Origin: JBCBWG01 sp038523925
GTDB taxonomy: Bacteria > Pseudomonadota > Alphaproteobacteria > Rhizobiales > Hyphomicrobiaceae
Length of the DNA: 64,000 nucleotides
Assembly: GCA_038523925.1 (NCBI GenBank)
Contig: JBCBIY010000011.1
Location: 1 to 64,000 of the forward strand
Reading direction: 5' to 3'
The translations under genes and the position numbers were made by a program. Positions within the stretch are counted from its first letter, which is position 1, and every line of letters starts with the position of its first letter. Under the pieces are notes generated by a model. That model searched no databases and was not told the origin of the DNA. It saw only the letters and a program-made list of their open reading frames with translations. This document shows positions 1 to 8,303 of the stretch, one piece after another.

Positions 1-2
1 GC

Positions 3-233
3 AGATATGCCGGTCCGGCTGGCGCTGAAGGCAGCGCACCTCGCGACCTCTTCCAGAGCGTGAGCAGCGCGCAAGGAGCGGGCCGTCAGGCCTGCGGATC
101 GCGCGGTGCGGTTAGTCGCGGACTCGAAGCGCCGTCGAGCGGCAGCGTAGACGGGCCAAAAAGAAAAACTAGCGGCAGCGTAGACGGGCCAAAAAAAGAC
201 CAAACTTCACGCAGCAAGGCCGCGCTTTTCTAG
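3..233 (+). CDS. Possible 3' end of a gene entering from the left (uncertain)
   Basis: One forward frame is open from the window edge to a TAG at 231-233. Its end overlaps the 3' end of the M3 peptidase on the other strand by 27 bases. The translation is low-complexity and rich in Ser, Gly, Ala and Lys. It holds an 11-residue unit twice, SGSVDGPKRKT then SGSVDGPKKDQ, because the 33-bp DNA period at 138-195 keeps the frame. No start or domain is visible. A second frame also ends near the edge (TGA at 61-63), so coding is not certain; the region may simply be intergenic. Confidence 0.2.
   Translation, partial: RYAGPAGAEGSAPRDLFQSVSSAQGAGRQACGSRGAVSRGLEAPSSGSVDGPKRKTSGSVDGPKKDQTSRSKAALF
138..195. 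repeat. Two-copy direct repeat, 25 bp units with 33 bp period
   Basis: A 25-base unit beginning agcggcagcgtagacggg and ending in a run of A occurs at 138-162 and again, identical, at 171-195. An 8-base A-rich spacer separates the copies. The repeat lies just past the stop codon of the minus-strand M3 peptidase, and on that strand each copy begins with a T run. No strong stem-loop precedes either T run, so I do not call a terminator. Only two copies are seen and there is no sign of a mobile element. Confidence 0.8.
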
Positions 234-2252
234 GAGGCCTTGGACGGTTGGCATGCGGCCTCGGAAGGCTTCGTAGGCGTCGCGTTCTTTGCGCAGGCCG
301 CCGGCGCCATAGATGAAAGCGCGGAGGCGGTCGGCGAGGGCTGGGTTGAAGACGTCGCCGGTCTCTTCGAATGCGGTGAAGGCGTCGGCGTCCAGCACTT
401 CGGACCACATGTAGCTGTAGTAGCCGGATGAGTACCCATCGCCTGCGAAGACGTGCAGGAAGTGCGGCGTTGCATGACGCATGACGATCGCGTCGGGCAT
501 GCCGAGCCGCTTTAACACGCCGGCTTCGAACGCGATTGGATCCTCGGCGGTGGCGCCGTCCTCGCTGTGAAACGCGAGATCGACCATGGCTGATGCGAGA
601 TACTCGACCGTTGCAAAGCCCTGATTAAAGTTGCGCGCCGCCTTGAGCTTCTCGCGGAGCGCGGCCGGCATTGGCGCGCCGGTTTCGTGATGCGTCGCAA
701 AGGCGGTCATAATCTCGTCGGTCTCGAGCCAGTGCTCGTAAAGCTGCGAGGGCAGCTCGACGAAGTCTCGGGCAACGCTGGTGCCGGCTAGGCTCGGGTA
801 GGTGACGTTGGATAACAGGCCGTGCAGGCCGTGGCCGAACTCGTGGAAGAGCGTGCGGGCGTCGTCGAACGATAACAGCGTCGGCTGGCCGTCGGGGGCC
901 TTGGCGAAGTTCGCGACGTTGACGATGATCGGGCGGACAGTCTCGTCGAGATTGCGCTGGCCGCGGTAGGCGCTCATCCATGCGCCCGATCGCTTCGAGG
1001 CGCGCGCAAAGTAGTCGCCGAGAAACAGGCCAACGTGGACGCCGTCGCCATCAGTGACATCCCAGGCGCGAACATCCGGATGATACAACGCAAGGTCCGT
1101 CCGCTCCGCGAACTTGAGGCCGAACAGCCGGGACGCGGTCTCGAACATGGCCGCGATCATGTTGTCGAGCGCGAAGTAGGGTTTGACCTCGGCTTCATCG
1201 AGATCGTAGCGCGCTTTCCGGACTTTCTCGGCGTAGTGGCGCCAATCCCAGGGCGCGATCTCGATGTTCGCGCCTTCGTCGCGCGCGGCCGCCTGCAGCG
1301 CGTCTGCTTCTTCCAGAGCGCGGGCCTTGGCCGGCGCCCAGACGGTCTCAAGAAGCTCGCGCACCCGCTCAGGTGTCTCTGCCATCGCATCGGCGAGCTT
1401 GAACGCAGAAAACGTTTCATAGCCCAGCAGCTCGGCGCGCTCCTGGCGCAACTTGAGCGTCTCGGCGACGATCTCGCGGTTGTTGTGATCGTTCTCGTTA
1501 GCACCGCGGCTGGTCCACGCCTTGAAGGCCTGCTCGCGCAGATCGCGGCGGGTCGAAAACATGAGGAACGGCTCGATAAGCGAGCGTGAAAGCGTGATGA
1601 CGTGCGAGGCAGTGCTTTCGCGTTCCTGGGCGGCTGCAGCGGCGCCGTCGATGACGAATTGGGGGAGGCCTGCGCGGTCGGCCTCTTCGGGCAGCGGCAG
1701 TTCGTAGGCCGCTTCATCGGCCAGCACGTTCTGCGAGAACTCGGTGCCAAGTTCGGCAAGCCGTTTCTTGATGTCGCCAAGCCGTTCTTTCTTGTCAGTG
1801 GGCAGCGCGGCGCCGGCGCGTGTGAAGCCGAGGTGGACGCGTTCTAGGAGACGCGCACCCTCAGCATCCAGGCCAAGCGTTTCGGCGGACTGCGACAGCG
1901 CATCGATGCGCGCGAACAGTTTCGCGTTGGCGGTGATCGCATTGTAGTGCGCGGCCATGCGCGGGGCGATCTCGCGCTCGATGGCCTGGTGATCGGCGTT
2001 CGTGTGCGCGCCGGAGAGGTTGTAAAACATCGCGGCCACGCGACGGAGATCGCGGCCCGCGCGCTCCATGGCGACAATAGTGTTCTCGAAGGTCGCTGGA
2101 TCGGAGTTTTCGGCAATCGCGGTGATTTCGGCTGTATGACGCTCGAAGGCCTCATCGATCGCGGGCGCGAAATCCGACGTTGCCGTCTCCGCGAATGGTG
2201 GCAGCTCAAACGGACCGGTCCAGGGCTCGAGTAGGTGGTTGGTCTCTGACAT
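207..2252 (-). CDS. M3 family metallopeptidase (oligopeptidase A / peptidyl-dipeptidase type)
   Basis: This is a 681-residue zinc peptidase of family M3, the usual length for oligopeptidase A or Dcp. The HExxH motif is clear as FHEFGHGLHGLL, with zinc ligands at about His470 and His474 and the catalytic Glu471; the third ligand is expected about 25 residues on, in the stretch containing DFVELPSQLYEHW. There is no signal peptide, so it should act in the cytoplasm, degrading short peptides, possibly cleaved signal peptides as known for OpdA. The ATG has a good ribosome site (AAGGAG, 8 bases upstream). The gene is monocistronic, and the direct repeat at 138-195 follows it. OpdA and Dcp cannot be separated from sequence alone, so no symbol is given. 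Confidence 0.93.
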   Translation of the reverse strand: MSETNHLLEPWTGPFELPPFAETATSDFAPAIDEAFERHTAEITAIAENSDPATFENTIVAMERAGRDLRRVAAMFYNLSGAHTNADHQAIEREIAPRMAAHYNAITANAKLFARIDALSQSAETLGLDAEGARLLERVHLGFTRAGAALPTDKKERLGDIKKRLAELGTEFSQNVLADEAAYELPLPEEADRAGLPQFVIDGAAAAAQERESTASHVITLSRSLIEPFLMFSTRRDLREQAFKAWTSRGANENDHNNREIVAETLKLRQERAELLGYETFSAFKLADAMAETPERVRELLETVWAPAKARALEEADALQAAARDEGANIEIAPWDWRHYAEKVRKARYDLDEAEVKPYFALDNMIAAMFETASRLFGLKFAERTDLALYHPDVRAWDVTDGDGVHVGLFLGDYFARASKRSGAWMSAYRGQRNLDETVRPIIVNVANFAKAPDGQPTLLSFDDARTLFHEFGHGLHGLLSNVTYPSLAGTSVARDFVELPSQLYEHWLETDEIMTAFATHHETGAPMPAALREKLKAARNFNQGFATVEYLASAMVDLAFHSEDGATAEDPIAFEAGVLKRLGMPDAIVMRHATPHFLHVFAGDGYSSGYYSYMWSEVLDADAFTAFEETGDVFNPALADRLRAFIYGAGGLRKERDAYEAFRGRMPTVQGLLEKRGLAA

Positions 2253-2426
2253 GGCCGGGCTCCTTCACTGACCGCTTCAGTGTGCAGGGAGCAGTCTACC
2301 GCCGGCAACGCAAAGGCGCGCGCGCGACAAAAGCGCTAGCCTTCGGAGGACTGCGGATCATCTTGGCACGCGGGTTCGGATGTCCTTTACTGATCGCCGC
2401 GCGGCAGGAACGCGAGGCGTGGGTCG

Positions 2427-3260
2427 ATGGCACAAGCGGATCAGGCGGTAGACGCGGCGGAGCGTCCGCAGGACGGCACAGGCGCGCTGGGCAGGCCCCG
2501 TGCGGCCCCGGTCCCCTTCCGCGATGGCATCGATATCGAATACGGCCCGCGCGCGCTGTTGGCTGCGTATTTTCTGGCCGCAGAGGCGCACTTGCAGGCG
2601 CATGGTCTCACGCTGACGTTTGAGCCGCTTGAGACGCTGGTCGCGATCAACGAAGCCAACCGCGACACGTGGATCCCGCTCCTGCCGCTGTTCAATCCCG
2701 CTTACGGCATGGATCGGGCGCACGGCTTCTGCCTCATCGCGCGCAACGCTGCTGGCGCGGTGCGTGCAACGCAGGCCGGGCGGTTCTTTCCCTGGACGTC
2801 GACGAGCTTCAAACGCGAGGCGCAATCGCTGCGCCTGTTTTACGCCGACCCGGTCCGGCAGGCGAAGCCCGGAGAGGCCTGTCGCGTGACCGTGCCCGGT
2901 AGCGACAGCCTTGGCGGGCGCGTCGTTTTCTCCGGCGGTGTCTGGTGCCATCCAGAGGTGCGGGGCACGGGCCTCACCGGCATCCTGCCGCGGATCTCGC
3001 GCGCGCATGCGCTCAGCCGCTGGTCGACAGACGTGACGATGACGTTTTTTGCTGAGGCTGTTGCAAAGGGCGGTGTCGCCAAGCGCGCTGGCTACTCGGA
3101 CGTCGGCTACGACGTCGCGTTTGAAAACAACCACCTCGCAGGGGTCCGTGTCGGGCTCGCGACCATGCGCACGGAGCAGTTGATCGAGGACCTATCCGGC
3201 GCGCTCGAGGCCTTCGATCTGCCTGAGGTCGATCCGGTCCTCCATCGCCGAGCTGGCTAA
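2427..3260 (+). CDS. Conserved hypothetical protein with a GNAT-like segment
   Basis: A 277-residue soluble protein that I do not recognise as a named family. The segment GVWCHPEVRGTGLTGILPR at about residues 171-189 resembles the acetyl-CoA binding loop of GNAT acetyltransferases (V-x-PE-x-RG-x-GL), and a beta-strand-rich core surrounds it. The first 30 residues are low-complexity and may be disordered or mis-started. No signal peptide or membrane segment is present. Its 3' end overlaps the convergent gene at 3192-4058 by 69 bp. The acetyltransferase call is an inference from one motif; the substrate is unknown. Confidence 0.75.
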   Translation: MAQADQAVDAAERPQDGTGALGRPRAAPVPFRDGIDIEYGPRALLAAYFLAAEAHLQAHGLTLTFEPLETLVAINEANRDTWIPLLPLFNPAYGMDRAHGFCLIARNAAGAVRATQAGRFFPWTSTSFKREAQSLRLFYADPVRQAKPGEACRVTVPGSDSLGGRVVFSGGVWCHPEVRGTGLTGILPRISRAHALSRWSTDVTMTFFAEAVAKGGVAKRAGYSDVGYDVAFENNHLAGVRVGLATMRTEQLIEDLSGALEAFDLPEVDPVLHRRAG

Positions 3261-4058
3261 GAGCCACGTGTTGCCCTTGGCGTGGAACGGCAGGATCAGG
3301 CGCTTGTAGCGCAGCCGATAGCGGCCGAACGTCGGCGTCGAGACGATGGCATCGACGTTATGGACCAGCGGGTCGGCACTCGAGATTGCCTCCGCAAACG
3401 TATCGCGCAGCCAGTGGCCGTAGTCGGGATCGGGCTGGTTCTCGAACGGTGCGCCGCGCGCCAGCTTCGGCCAGTCTTTGCCGTAGGTCGTGTAGCCCGC
3501 GCCGGTGTCTTCAATCAGCAATTGGTCCGTCGCATCTTCATAGCGCAGAAGCGTATAGCGGCCCTGGGTCAGTTGCCGGAGAATGCGCTGCAGGCCGGAC
3601 GCATCGATATTCGCAGTCAGCATGTCCCAATTCTCAACGAGAGACTTGAGGGCTGGATAGCTCGCAAGCGTGTCGACGCTCGACTCCTGCGCGATGAAGT
3701 CGGTTGGGCGGGTAAGCTGCTTGGTATTGATGAGCTGCATCAAGCGATGGCTTAGCAGGTCCGGTGAGGCGTGAAGCTCGAGATTCCAGTCGCCGTCGAA
3801 GTGGCTGAGGGCGACGCGCTGATAGTCGTTGCTCGCGACCCAGCCGATCAGCGTTTCGAACGTGGCCTGCGTGGTGATCGCCGGGCGGACGCGCACCTGG
3901 CAGGAGCGCCCGTAGATGTCGAGTGCGGCGAAGCCGAGGTTTTTGACGAGGTAAGCCGAGAACCCGTCATCGGCATACGAGGATGCAAACGACGTCCTGA
4001 TCACGCTGGAGGATTCACCCCAGAGTTCGCCCTGATCGTCGATGATGAGTAAACGCAC
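3192..4058 (-). CDS. Hypothetical protein with a C-terminal PAS-like region
   Basis: A 288-residue soluble protein starting at GTG (residues MRLLIIDDQG). The C-terminal 130 residues, including FGRYRLRYKRLILPF and LLASSAMEDRIDLR, look like the alphaproteobacterial PAS_5-type fold, in which an R-Y-x-R-x-ILP strand is typical. The N-terminal 100 residues match nothing I recognise. There is no histidine kinase, GGDEF or DNA-binding domain, so it would be a stand-alone sensor or scaffold if the PAS assignment holds. The last 69 bp overlap the convergent gene ending at 3260, so both C-termini are encoded by the same DNA on opposite strands. Family assignment is tentative. Confidence 0.7.
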   Translation of the reverse strand: MRLLIIDDQGELWGESSSVIRTSFASSYADDGFSAYLVKNLGFAALDIYGRSCQVRVRPAITTQATFETLIGWVASNDYQRVALSHFDGDWNLELHASPDLLSHRLMQLINTKQLTRPTDFIAQESSVDTLASYPALKSLVENWDMLTANIDASGLQRILRQLTQGRYTLLRYEDATDQLLIEDTGAGYTTYGKDWPKLARGAPFENQPDPDYGHWLRDTFAEAISSADPLVHNVDAIVSTPTFGRYRLRYKRLILPFHAKGNTWLLASSAMEDRIDLRQIEGLERAG

Positions 4059-4243
4059 GGACCGGCACCTGACGCTGTACGACGACCGTCAGTGTCTTGC
4101 CGAAGCGTAAAGAAAGGGTTTGAGCAGAACCCAGACCACTAGAGGAGCGCCGACCGGAGACGGGCCTCAAGTCAAGGTTAGAGCAGCCGGCTGAAATTTT
4201 GTTTAATGATGGTTGGCCCGTGCGACCCGACGCTCGATCCGAG

Positions 4244-4274
4244 AAAAAAGCCGCCGCACTCGGAGTGCGACGGC
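4244..4274 (-). terminator. Rho-independent terminator after glnA
   Basis: On the minus strand a 12-bp stem (GCCGTCGCACTC pairing with GAGTGCGGCGGC, one G-U pair, almost no loop beyond the turn) at 4250-4274 is followed directly by six T (the A run at 4244-4249 on the given strand). It sits about 50 bases downstream of the glnA stop and would end the glnB-glnA transcript. The remaining bases between 4059 and 4322 show no gene. Confidence 0.75.
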
Positions 4275-4322
4275 ATTTGCAACGTCTGTTTGGATGCGCG
4301 CTAGCGAGCGCGCCGCCCGGGT

Positions 4323-5732
4323 CTAAACCGAGTAGTACATGTCGAACTCAACCGGGTGAGGGGTCATCTCGAACCGCTCGACTTCCTCCATCTTCAGCTC
4401 GATGTAGGCGTCGATCATGTCGTCCGTCATCACGCCGCCGATCTTGAGGAACTCACGATCCTTGTCGAGGCTTTCAAGCGCCTCACGCAGCGACGCCGAC
4501 ACGGTCGGGATCTCTGCGAGCTCTGCCGGTGGCAGGTCGTAGAGGTTCTTGTCCATCGCCTCGCCCGGGTCGATCTTGTTCTGAATGCCGTCGATGCCGG
4601 CCATCAACATCGACGTGAACGCAAGATACGGGTTCGCGGTCGGGTCCGGGAAGCGGACTTCGATGCGCTTGGCCTTTGGCGACGTCGTATACGGGATGCG
4701 GCACGAAGCGGAGCGATTGCGCGCCGAGTAGGCGAGCAGGACCGGTGCTTCGTAGCCGGGCACGAGGCGCTTGTACGAGTTCGTCGACGCGTTCGCGAAC
4801 GCGTTGATCGCCTTGGCGTGTTTCAGGATGCCGCCGATGTAGTTGAGGCAGGTCTCCGAAAGGTCGGCGTACTTGTTGCCCGCAAAGACCGGCTCGCCGC
4901 CCTTCCAGATCGACTGGTGGCAGTGCATGCCCGAACCGTTGTCGCCAAAGACCGGCTTCGGCATGAACGTCGCCGTCTTGCCGTAGGCCTGCGCCACGTT
5001 GTGGATCGCGTACTTATAGATCTGCAGGTGGTCTGCGATCGTCGTCAGCGTTGCGAACTTGATGCCGAGTTCGTGCTGAGCAGACGCCACCTCGTGGTGG
5101 TGCTTTTCAACTGACACGCCCATTTCGCTCATGACGGCGAGCATTTCAGAACGAATGTCCTGTCCGCTGTCGATCGGCGGGACCGGGAAGTAGCCGCCCT
5201 TCATGCGCGGCCGGTGGCCGAGGTTGCCCATCTCCATCTCGGTGTTCGCGTTTGCCGGAATTTCCGACGAATCGACGCGGAACGAGGTCTCGTAAGGGTC
5301 AGCGCAGAAGCGGACGTCGTCGAACAGGAAGAACTCAGCTTCCGGGCCAAAGAAGACCGTGTCGCCGATTCCCGATGAGTTGACGTAGGCTTCCGCACGC
5401 TTGGCGATCGACCGCGGGTCGCGTTCGTATGGCTCGCCCGTTGATGGCTCAAGCACATCGCAGAACACGGCAAGCGTCGACTGGGCGAAGAACGGATCAA
5501 TGTGGGCCGAGGCCGGATCCATCATCAGCATCATGTCGGAGGCTTCGATGCCCTTCCAGCCGGCGATCGACGATCCGTCGAAGGCGTAGCCGTCAGCGAA
5601 GATGCTCTCATCGATGCACGATGCGTCTGCAGTTACGTGCTGCATCTTCCCGCGCGTATCGGTGAAGCGCAGGTCAACGAATTTGACGCCCTTCTCTTTG
5701 ATCATGCTCAGGACGTCGGCAGGTGTGGTCAT
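4323..5732 (-). CDS. glnA: Glutamine synthetase, type I
   Basis: 469 residues, the standard length for the dodecameric GSI enzyme that makes glutamine from glutamate, ammonia and ATP in the cytoplasm. The family signatures are present: FDGSSIAGWK near residue 51, the ATP/metal segment KPVFGDNGSGMHCHQS near 259, and the glutamate-loop and arginine region RNRSASCRIPY near 338. The adenylylation site is KNLYDLPPAE with the target tyrosine at 398, so activity should be controlled by GlnE together with PII. GAGGGGAG precedes the ATG. glnB lies 101 bases upstream on the same strand, giving the usual alphaproteobacterial glnB-glnA operon, and a terminator follows at 4244-4274. Confidence 0.98.
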   Translation of the reverse strand: MTTPADVLSMIKEKGVKFVDLRFTDTRGKMQHVTADASCIDESIFADGYAFDGSSIAGWKGIEASDMMLMMDPASAHIDPFFAQSTLAVFCDVLEPSTGEPYERDPRSIAKRAEAYVNSSGIGDTVFFGPEAEFFLFDDVRFCADPYETSFRVDSSEIPANANTEMEMGNLGHRPRMKGGYFPVPPIDSGQDIRSEMLAVMSEMGVSVEKHHHEVASAQHELGIKFATLTTIADHLQIYKYAIHNVAQAYGKTATFMPKPVFGDNGSGMHCHQSIWKGGEPVFAGNKYADLSETCLNYIGGILKHAKAINAFANASTNSYKRLVPGYEAPVLLAYSARNRSASCRIPYTTSPKAKRIEVRFPDPTANPYLAFTSMLMAGIDGIQNKIDPGEAMDKNLYDLPPAELAEIPTVSASLREALESLDKDREFLKIGGVMTDDMIDAYIELKMEEVERFEMTPHPVEFDMYYSV

Positions 5733-5833
5733 GCTAATGCTCCCCTCGTGGAATGCCGATTGTTGGGTTTGGGTATGGGTGTTCCGCCGGCGGCAGAAGC
5801 CGGGCGGGGCGGGTTATGTCAAGCGGCGCGCGC

Positions 5834-6172
5834 TCAGATCGCCTCGCTTCCGGTCTCGCCGGTGCGAATGCGGATGGCGTCGTCGACGCTGCTGATGAAG
5901 ATCTTGCCGTCACCGATCCGGCCGGTCTTCGCGGCGGTTTGGATCGCGTCGATCGCCTTTTGGACAAGACCGTCTTCGAGGACGAGTTCGACTTTCACTT
6001 TGGGCAGGAAGTCCACGATGTACTCGGCGCCGCGGTAAAGTTCCGTATGCCCCTTCTGGCGACCAAAGCCCTTTGCCTCGATAACCGTGATGCCCTGCAG
6101 GCCGACTTCCTGCAGCGCTTCCTTCACTTCGTCGAGCTTGAACGGCTTGATGATCGCTTCGATCTTTTTCAT
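5834..6172 (-). CDS. glnB: Nitrogen regulatory protein P-II
   Basis: A 112-residue PII signalling protein, full length for the family. It begins MKKIEAIIKPFKLDEV and contains the T-loop stretch GRQKGHTELYRGAEY, in which Tyr51 is the uridylylation site, and the C-terminal signature GDGKIFISSVDDAIRIRTGE. It senses 2-oxoglutarate, ATP/ADP and, through GlnD, glutamine, and it controls GlnE, NtrB and transport. I chose the start at 6172 rather than an in-frame upstream one because MKKIEAIIKPF is the invariant PII N-terminus and AGGGAGG lies just before it. It is cotranscribed with glnA downstream, under the sigma-54-like promoter at 6200-6216. GlnK is the alternative name, but the glnA linkage favours GlnB. 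Confidence 0.97.
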   Translation of the reverse strand: MKKIEAIIKPFKLDEVKEALQEVGLQGITVIEAKGFGRQKGHTELYRGAEYIVDFLPKVKVELVLEDGLVQKAIDAIQTAAKTGRIGDGKIFISSVDDAIRIRTGETGSEAI

Positions 6173-6199
6173 TCGATACCTCCCTGACGGCGCTAAGAA

Positions 6200-6216
6200 A
6201 GCAGGGCCCATGCCAG
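6200..6216 (-). promoter_or_regulatory. Sigma-54-type promoter for glnB-glnA
   Basis: Read on the minus strand, CTGGCATGGGCCCTGCT matches the sigma-54 consensus YTGGCACGRNNNTTGCW at all but two of the defined positions. The invariant GG and GC doublets are 10 bases apart. Transcription would start near 6190, leaving a leader of roughly 18 bases with the AGGGAGG site of glnB. Sigma-54/NtrC control of glnB-glnA is well known in alphaproteobacteria. I did not find a convincing NtrC palindrome upstream, so the activator site is not assigned. Confidence 0.6.
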
Positions 6217-6310
6217 ATGGTTAGTGAAACCTTTATGCGTTTTCTGTCAGAGGCTTATGTGATCATCGCTGAAAAACTGGACACTTTCAGCAGGCTTGAT
6301 TGGTGATAAT

Positions 6311-6736
6311 ATGAGCACAATGCCCAATGATGCATCAGATAAGGAAGGCGTGCTTGGCGCGGTGATATCGCTCGATCATCTCGTGCTCACCGTCGGCTCC
6401 ATCGACGCGACCGTCGCGTTTTATACCCGCGCGCTGGGGATGGGCGTGGAGACGTTTGGCCCCGAACACCGCACAGCCCTGACGTTCGGGCCCTCGAAGA
6501 TCAACCTGCACGCGGTCGAGCGAACCTTCGAGCCGAAGGCGGCAGCGCCGACGCCTGGCTCCGCCGATCTTTGCTTTGTGGTCGACGATTTGGACGCCGC
6601 GGTGCGTCGCCTTGAGAGGGCAGGCATTGCAATCATCGAGGGGCCGGTTACGCGCACCGGTGCGCGCGGGCCAATCCGCTCGGTCTACGTCCGCGATCCC
6701 GATGCCAACCTGATTGAGCTGTCGGTCTATGTCTGA
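6311..6736 (+). CDS. VOC family (glyoxalase/bleomycin resistance/dioxygenase fold) protein
   Basis: 141 residues with the two babbab modules of the vicinal-oxygen-chelate fold: LDHLVLTVGSIDATVAFYTR in the first half and DLCFVVDDLDAAVRRLERAG in the second, ending FYxR...SVYVRDPDANLIELSVY. Putative metal ligands are His in LDHLVL, His in INLHAVE and Glu in LIELSVY. Such proteins act as lyases, dioxygenases or antibiotic-binding proteins, and the substrate cannot be told here. I prefer the ATG at 6311 over the upstream TTG at 6296. The stop overlaps the start of nnr by 8 bases, so the two are probably translationally coupled, but no functional link to NAD(P)H repair is known to me. Confidence 0.88.
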   Translation: MSTMPNDASDKEGVLGAVISLDHLVLTVGSIDATVAFYTRALGMGVETFGPEHRTALTFGPSKINLHAVERTFEPKAAAPTPGSADLCFVVDDLDAAVRRLERAGIAIIEGPVTRTGARGPIRSVYVRDPDANLIELSVYV

Positions 6737-8303
6737 CGCGACACCGGACACGCGATCGACGCGCTTTACGCCGGCCCCGGCTGAGGTGCTGACGTCGGCT
6801 GAGATGGCAGCCGCTGACGCGCACGCAATCGCCAACGGCGTACCGTCGCTGACGCTCATGGAAAACGCGGGTCACGCAGTCGCGGTTGAGGCGGCTGACC
6901 TGGTCGCGACGGCAGCCGCACCGCGCGCGCGGATCGCAGTGCTTTGCGGGCCTGGCAACAACGGCGGCGATGGCTTCGCAGCCGCCCGCCATTTGAAAGA
7001 GATGGGCGCCGACGTCGCGCTCTTCGCGCTTCGGCCGCCGGCGCAACTGAAGGGCGACGCGGCGGCGATGGCGCAGCGCTGGGATGGCCCGGTGCAGGGC
7101 TTCGATGCAATTGATCCAGCAGCGCCCTTCGATTTGTTGATCGATGCCGCGTTCGGCACCGGGCTTCGCGCAGATACAGACCCGGCGCTTGAGCGGCTGC
7201 TCCGTCGCGCATTGTCATGGCCGGGCGGTGAGGGAAGCCGTGTCCTCGCCGTCGACATTCCGAGCGGCTGCAATGCAACGACGGGCGAAGCCCACGACAT
7301 CACACGCGCTGCTGATCGCACGGTGACCTTCTTCCGGCTGAAAACAGGTCATCTGCTGGGCCCGGCGCGGGCGGCTTGCGGCGACATCGCCGTCCACGAC
7401 ATCGGCATTCCGGCAAGTGCGCTGCCAGACCCGGTCACGGTCCGGAAGCTGACGCCGCCGGCTTTTGCCGATCTCAGTCCTGCACGGCCAGGTGACGAAG
7501 CGCACAAGTACAGCCGCGGGCATACGGTCGTCTGGTCCGGCCCGGCGCATGCGACGGGGGCTGCGCGACTGAGCGCGCGGTCGGCGCTGCGCGCGGGCTC
7601 AGGCCTGGTGACGGTCGCGGCCGAAGATGAGGCTGTGCCGACGCTTGCCGCGCACCTAACGGCCGTCATGATTGCGCCGTGCCCGACGCCTCAAGCGTTC
7701 GCCGGACGCGTCGGCGATCTGCGGATCAGCGCGATCGTCGTTGGGCCGGGCGCGGGCATCGGCGGGGCAACGCGCGAGATCGTGGCGGCAAGCCTTGCAA
7801 CGCGTGCCGCCGTTGTTCTTGATGCCGACGCGTTGACGTCATTCGAAGACCAGTCCGAAGCCCTCTTCGATCTGCTCGCAGCTCACGCTGATCCTGAGCG
7901 TCCGCGCGCCGTGCTGACGCCGCACGAGGGCGAGTTCCGACGCCTCTTCCCAGACCTCGCCGGCGACAAGCTCATGCGCGCTCGCGCTGCCGCCGAGCGT
8001 TCAAGCGCTGTGGTGTTGCTTAAAGGGCCAACCACGGTCATCGCCGCGCCAGACGGCAACGCGATCCTGTCGACCGACGGCCCACCGTGGCTTGCGACTG
8101 CCGGGTCGGGCGATGTGCTGGCGGGCTTCATCGCGGGCCGCGCCGCCGCGCCGGGCAAAGACCTCTTCTCGGCCATCGCAGAAGCGGTCTGGCTGCACAA
8201 CGCGGCAGCCGCCTCGTTCGGCCCGGGGCTGATCGCAGAAGACCTGCCAGACCAGGTCCCGCATGTGCTGCACGCGCTTCAGGCGTCTGACCGTACAGCC
8301 TGA
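6729..8303 (+). CDS. nnr: Bifunctional NAD(P)H-hydrate epimerase / ADP-dependent NAD(P)H-hydrate dehydratase
   Basis: 524 residues with the YjeF architecture. The N-terminal epimerase domain (about 1-220) carries LCGPGNNGGDGFAAARHL, and the C-terminal ribokinase-like dehydratase domain (about 240-520) carries VVGPGAGIG, LTPHEGEFRRL, LLKGPTTVI and TAGSGDVLAGFIAG. It repairs damaged NADHX and NADPHX in the cytoplasm, with ADP as phosphate acceptor. The ATG at 6729 overlaps the end of the VOC gene by 8 bases. In many alphaproteobacteria this gene sits next to glnB-glnA, as here, although it is transcribed in the opposite direction. The 3' end overlaps the convergent thioesterase by 25 bp. Confidence 0.95.
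   Translation: MSDATPDTRSTRFTPAPAEVLTSAEMAAADAHAIANGVPSLTLMENAGHAVAVEAADLVATAAAPRARIAVLCGPGNNGGDGFAAARHLKEMGADVALFALRPPAQLKGDAAAMAQRWDGPVQGFDAIDPAAPFDLLIDAAFGTGLRADTDPALERLLRRALSWPGGEGSRVLAVDIPSGCNATTGEAHDITRAADRTVTFFRLKTGHLLGPARAACGDIAVHDIGIPASALPDPVTVRKLTPPAFADLSPARPGDEAHKYSRGHTVVWSGPAHATGAARLSARSALRAGSGLVTVAAEDEAVPTLAAHLTAVMIAPCPTPQAFAGRVGDLRISAIVVGPGAGIGGATREIVAASLATRAAVVLDADALTSFEDQSEALFDLLAAHADPERPRAVLTPHEGEFRRLFPDLAGDKLMRARAAAERSSAVVLLKGPTTVIAAPDGNAILSTDGPPWLATAGSGDVLAGFIAGRAAAPGKDLFSAIAEAVWLHNAAAASFGPGLIAEDLPDQVPHVLHALQASDRTA

Noticed and set aside
5733..5833. Attenuator between glnB and glnA
   Set aside because: A GC-rich stretch can form small stems, but they are short and lack a T run, so nothing beyond chance is shown.
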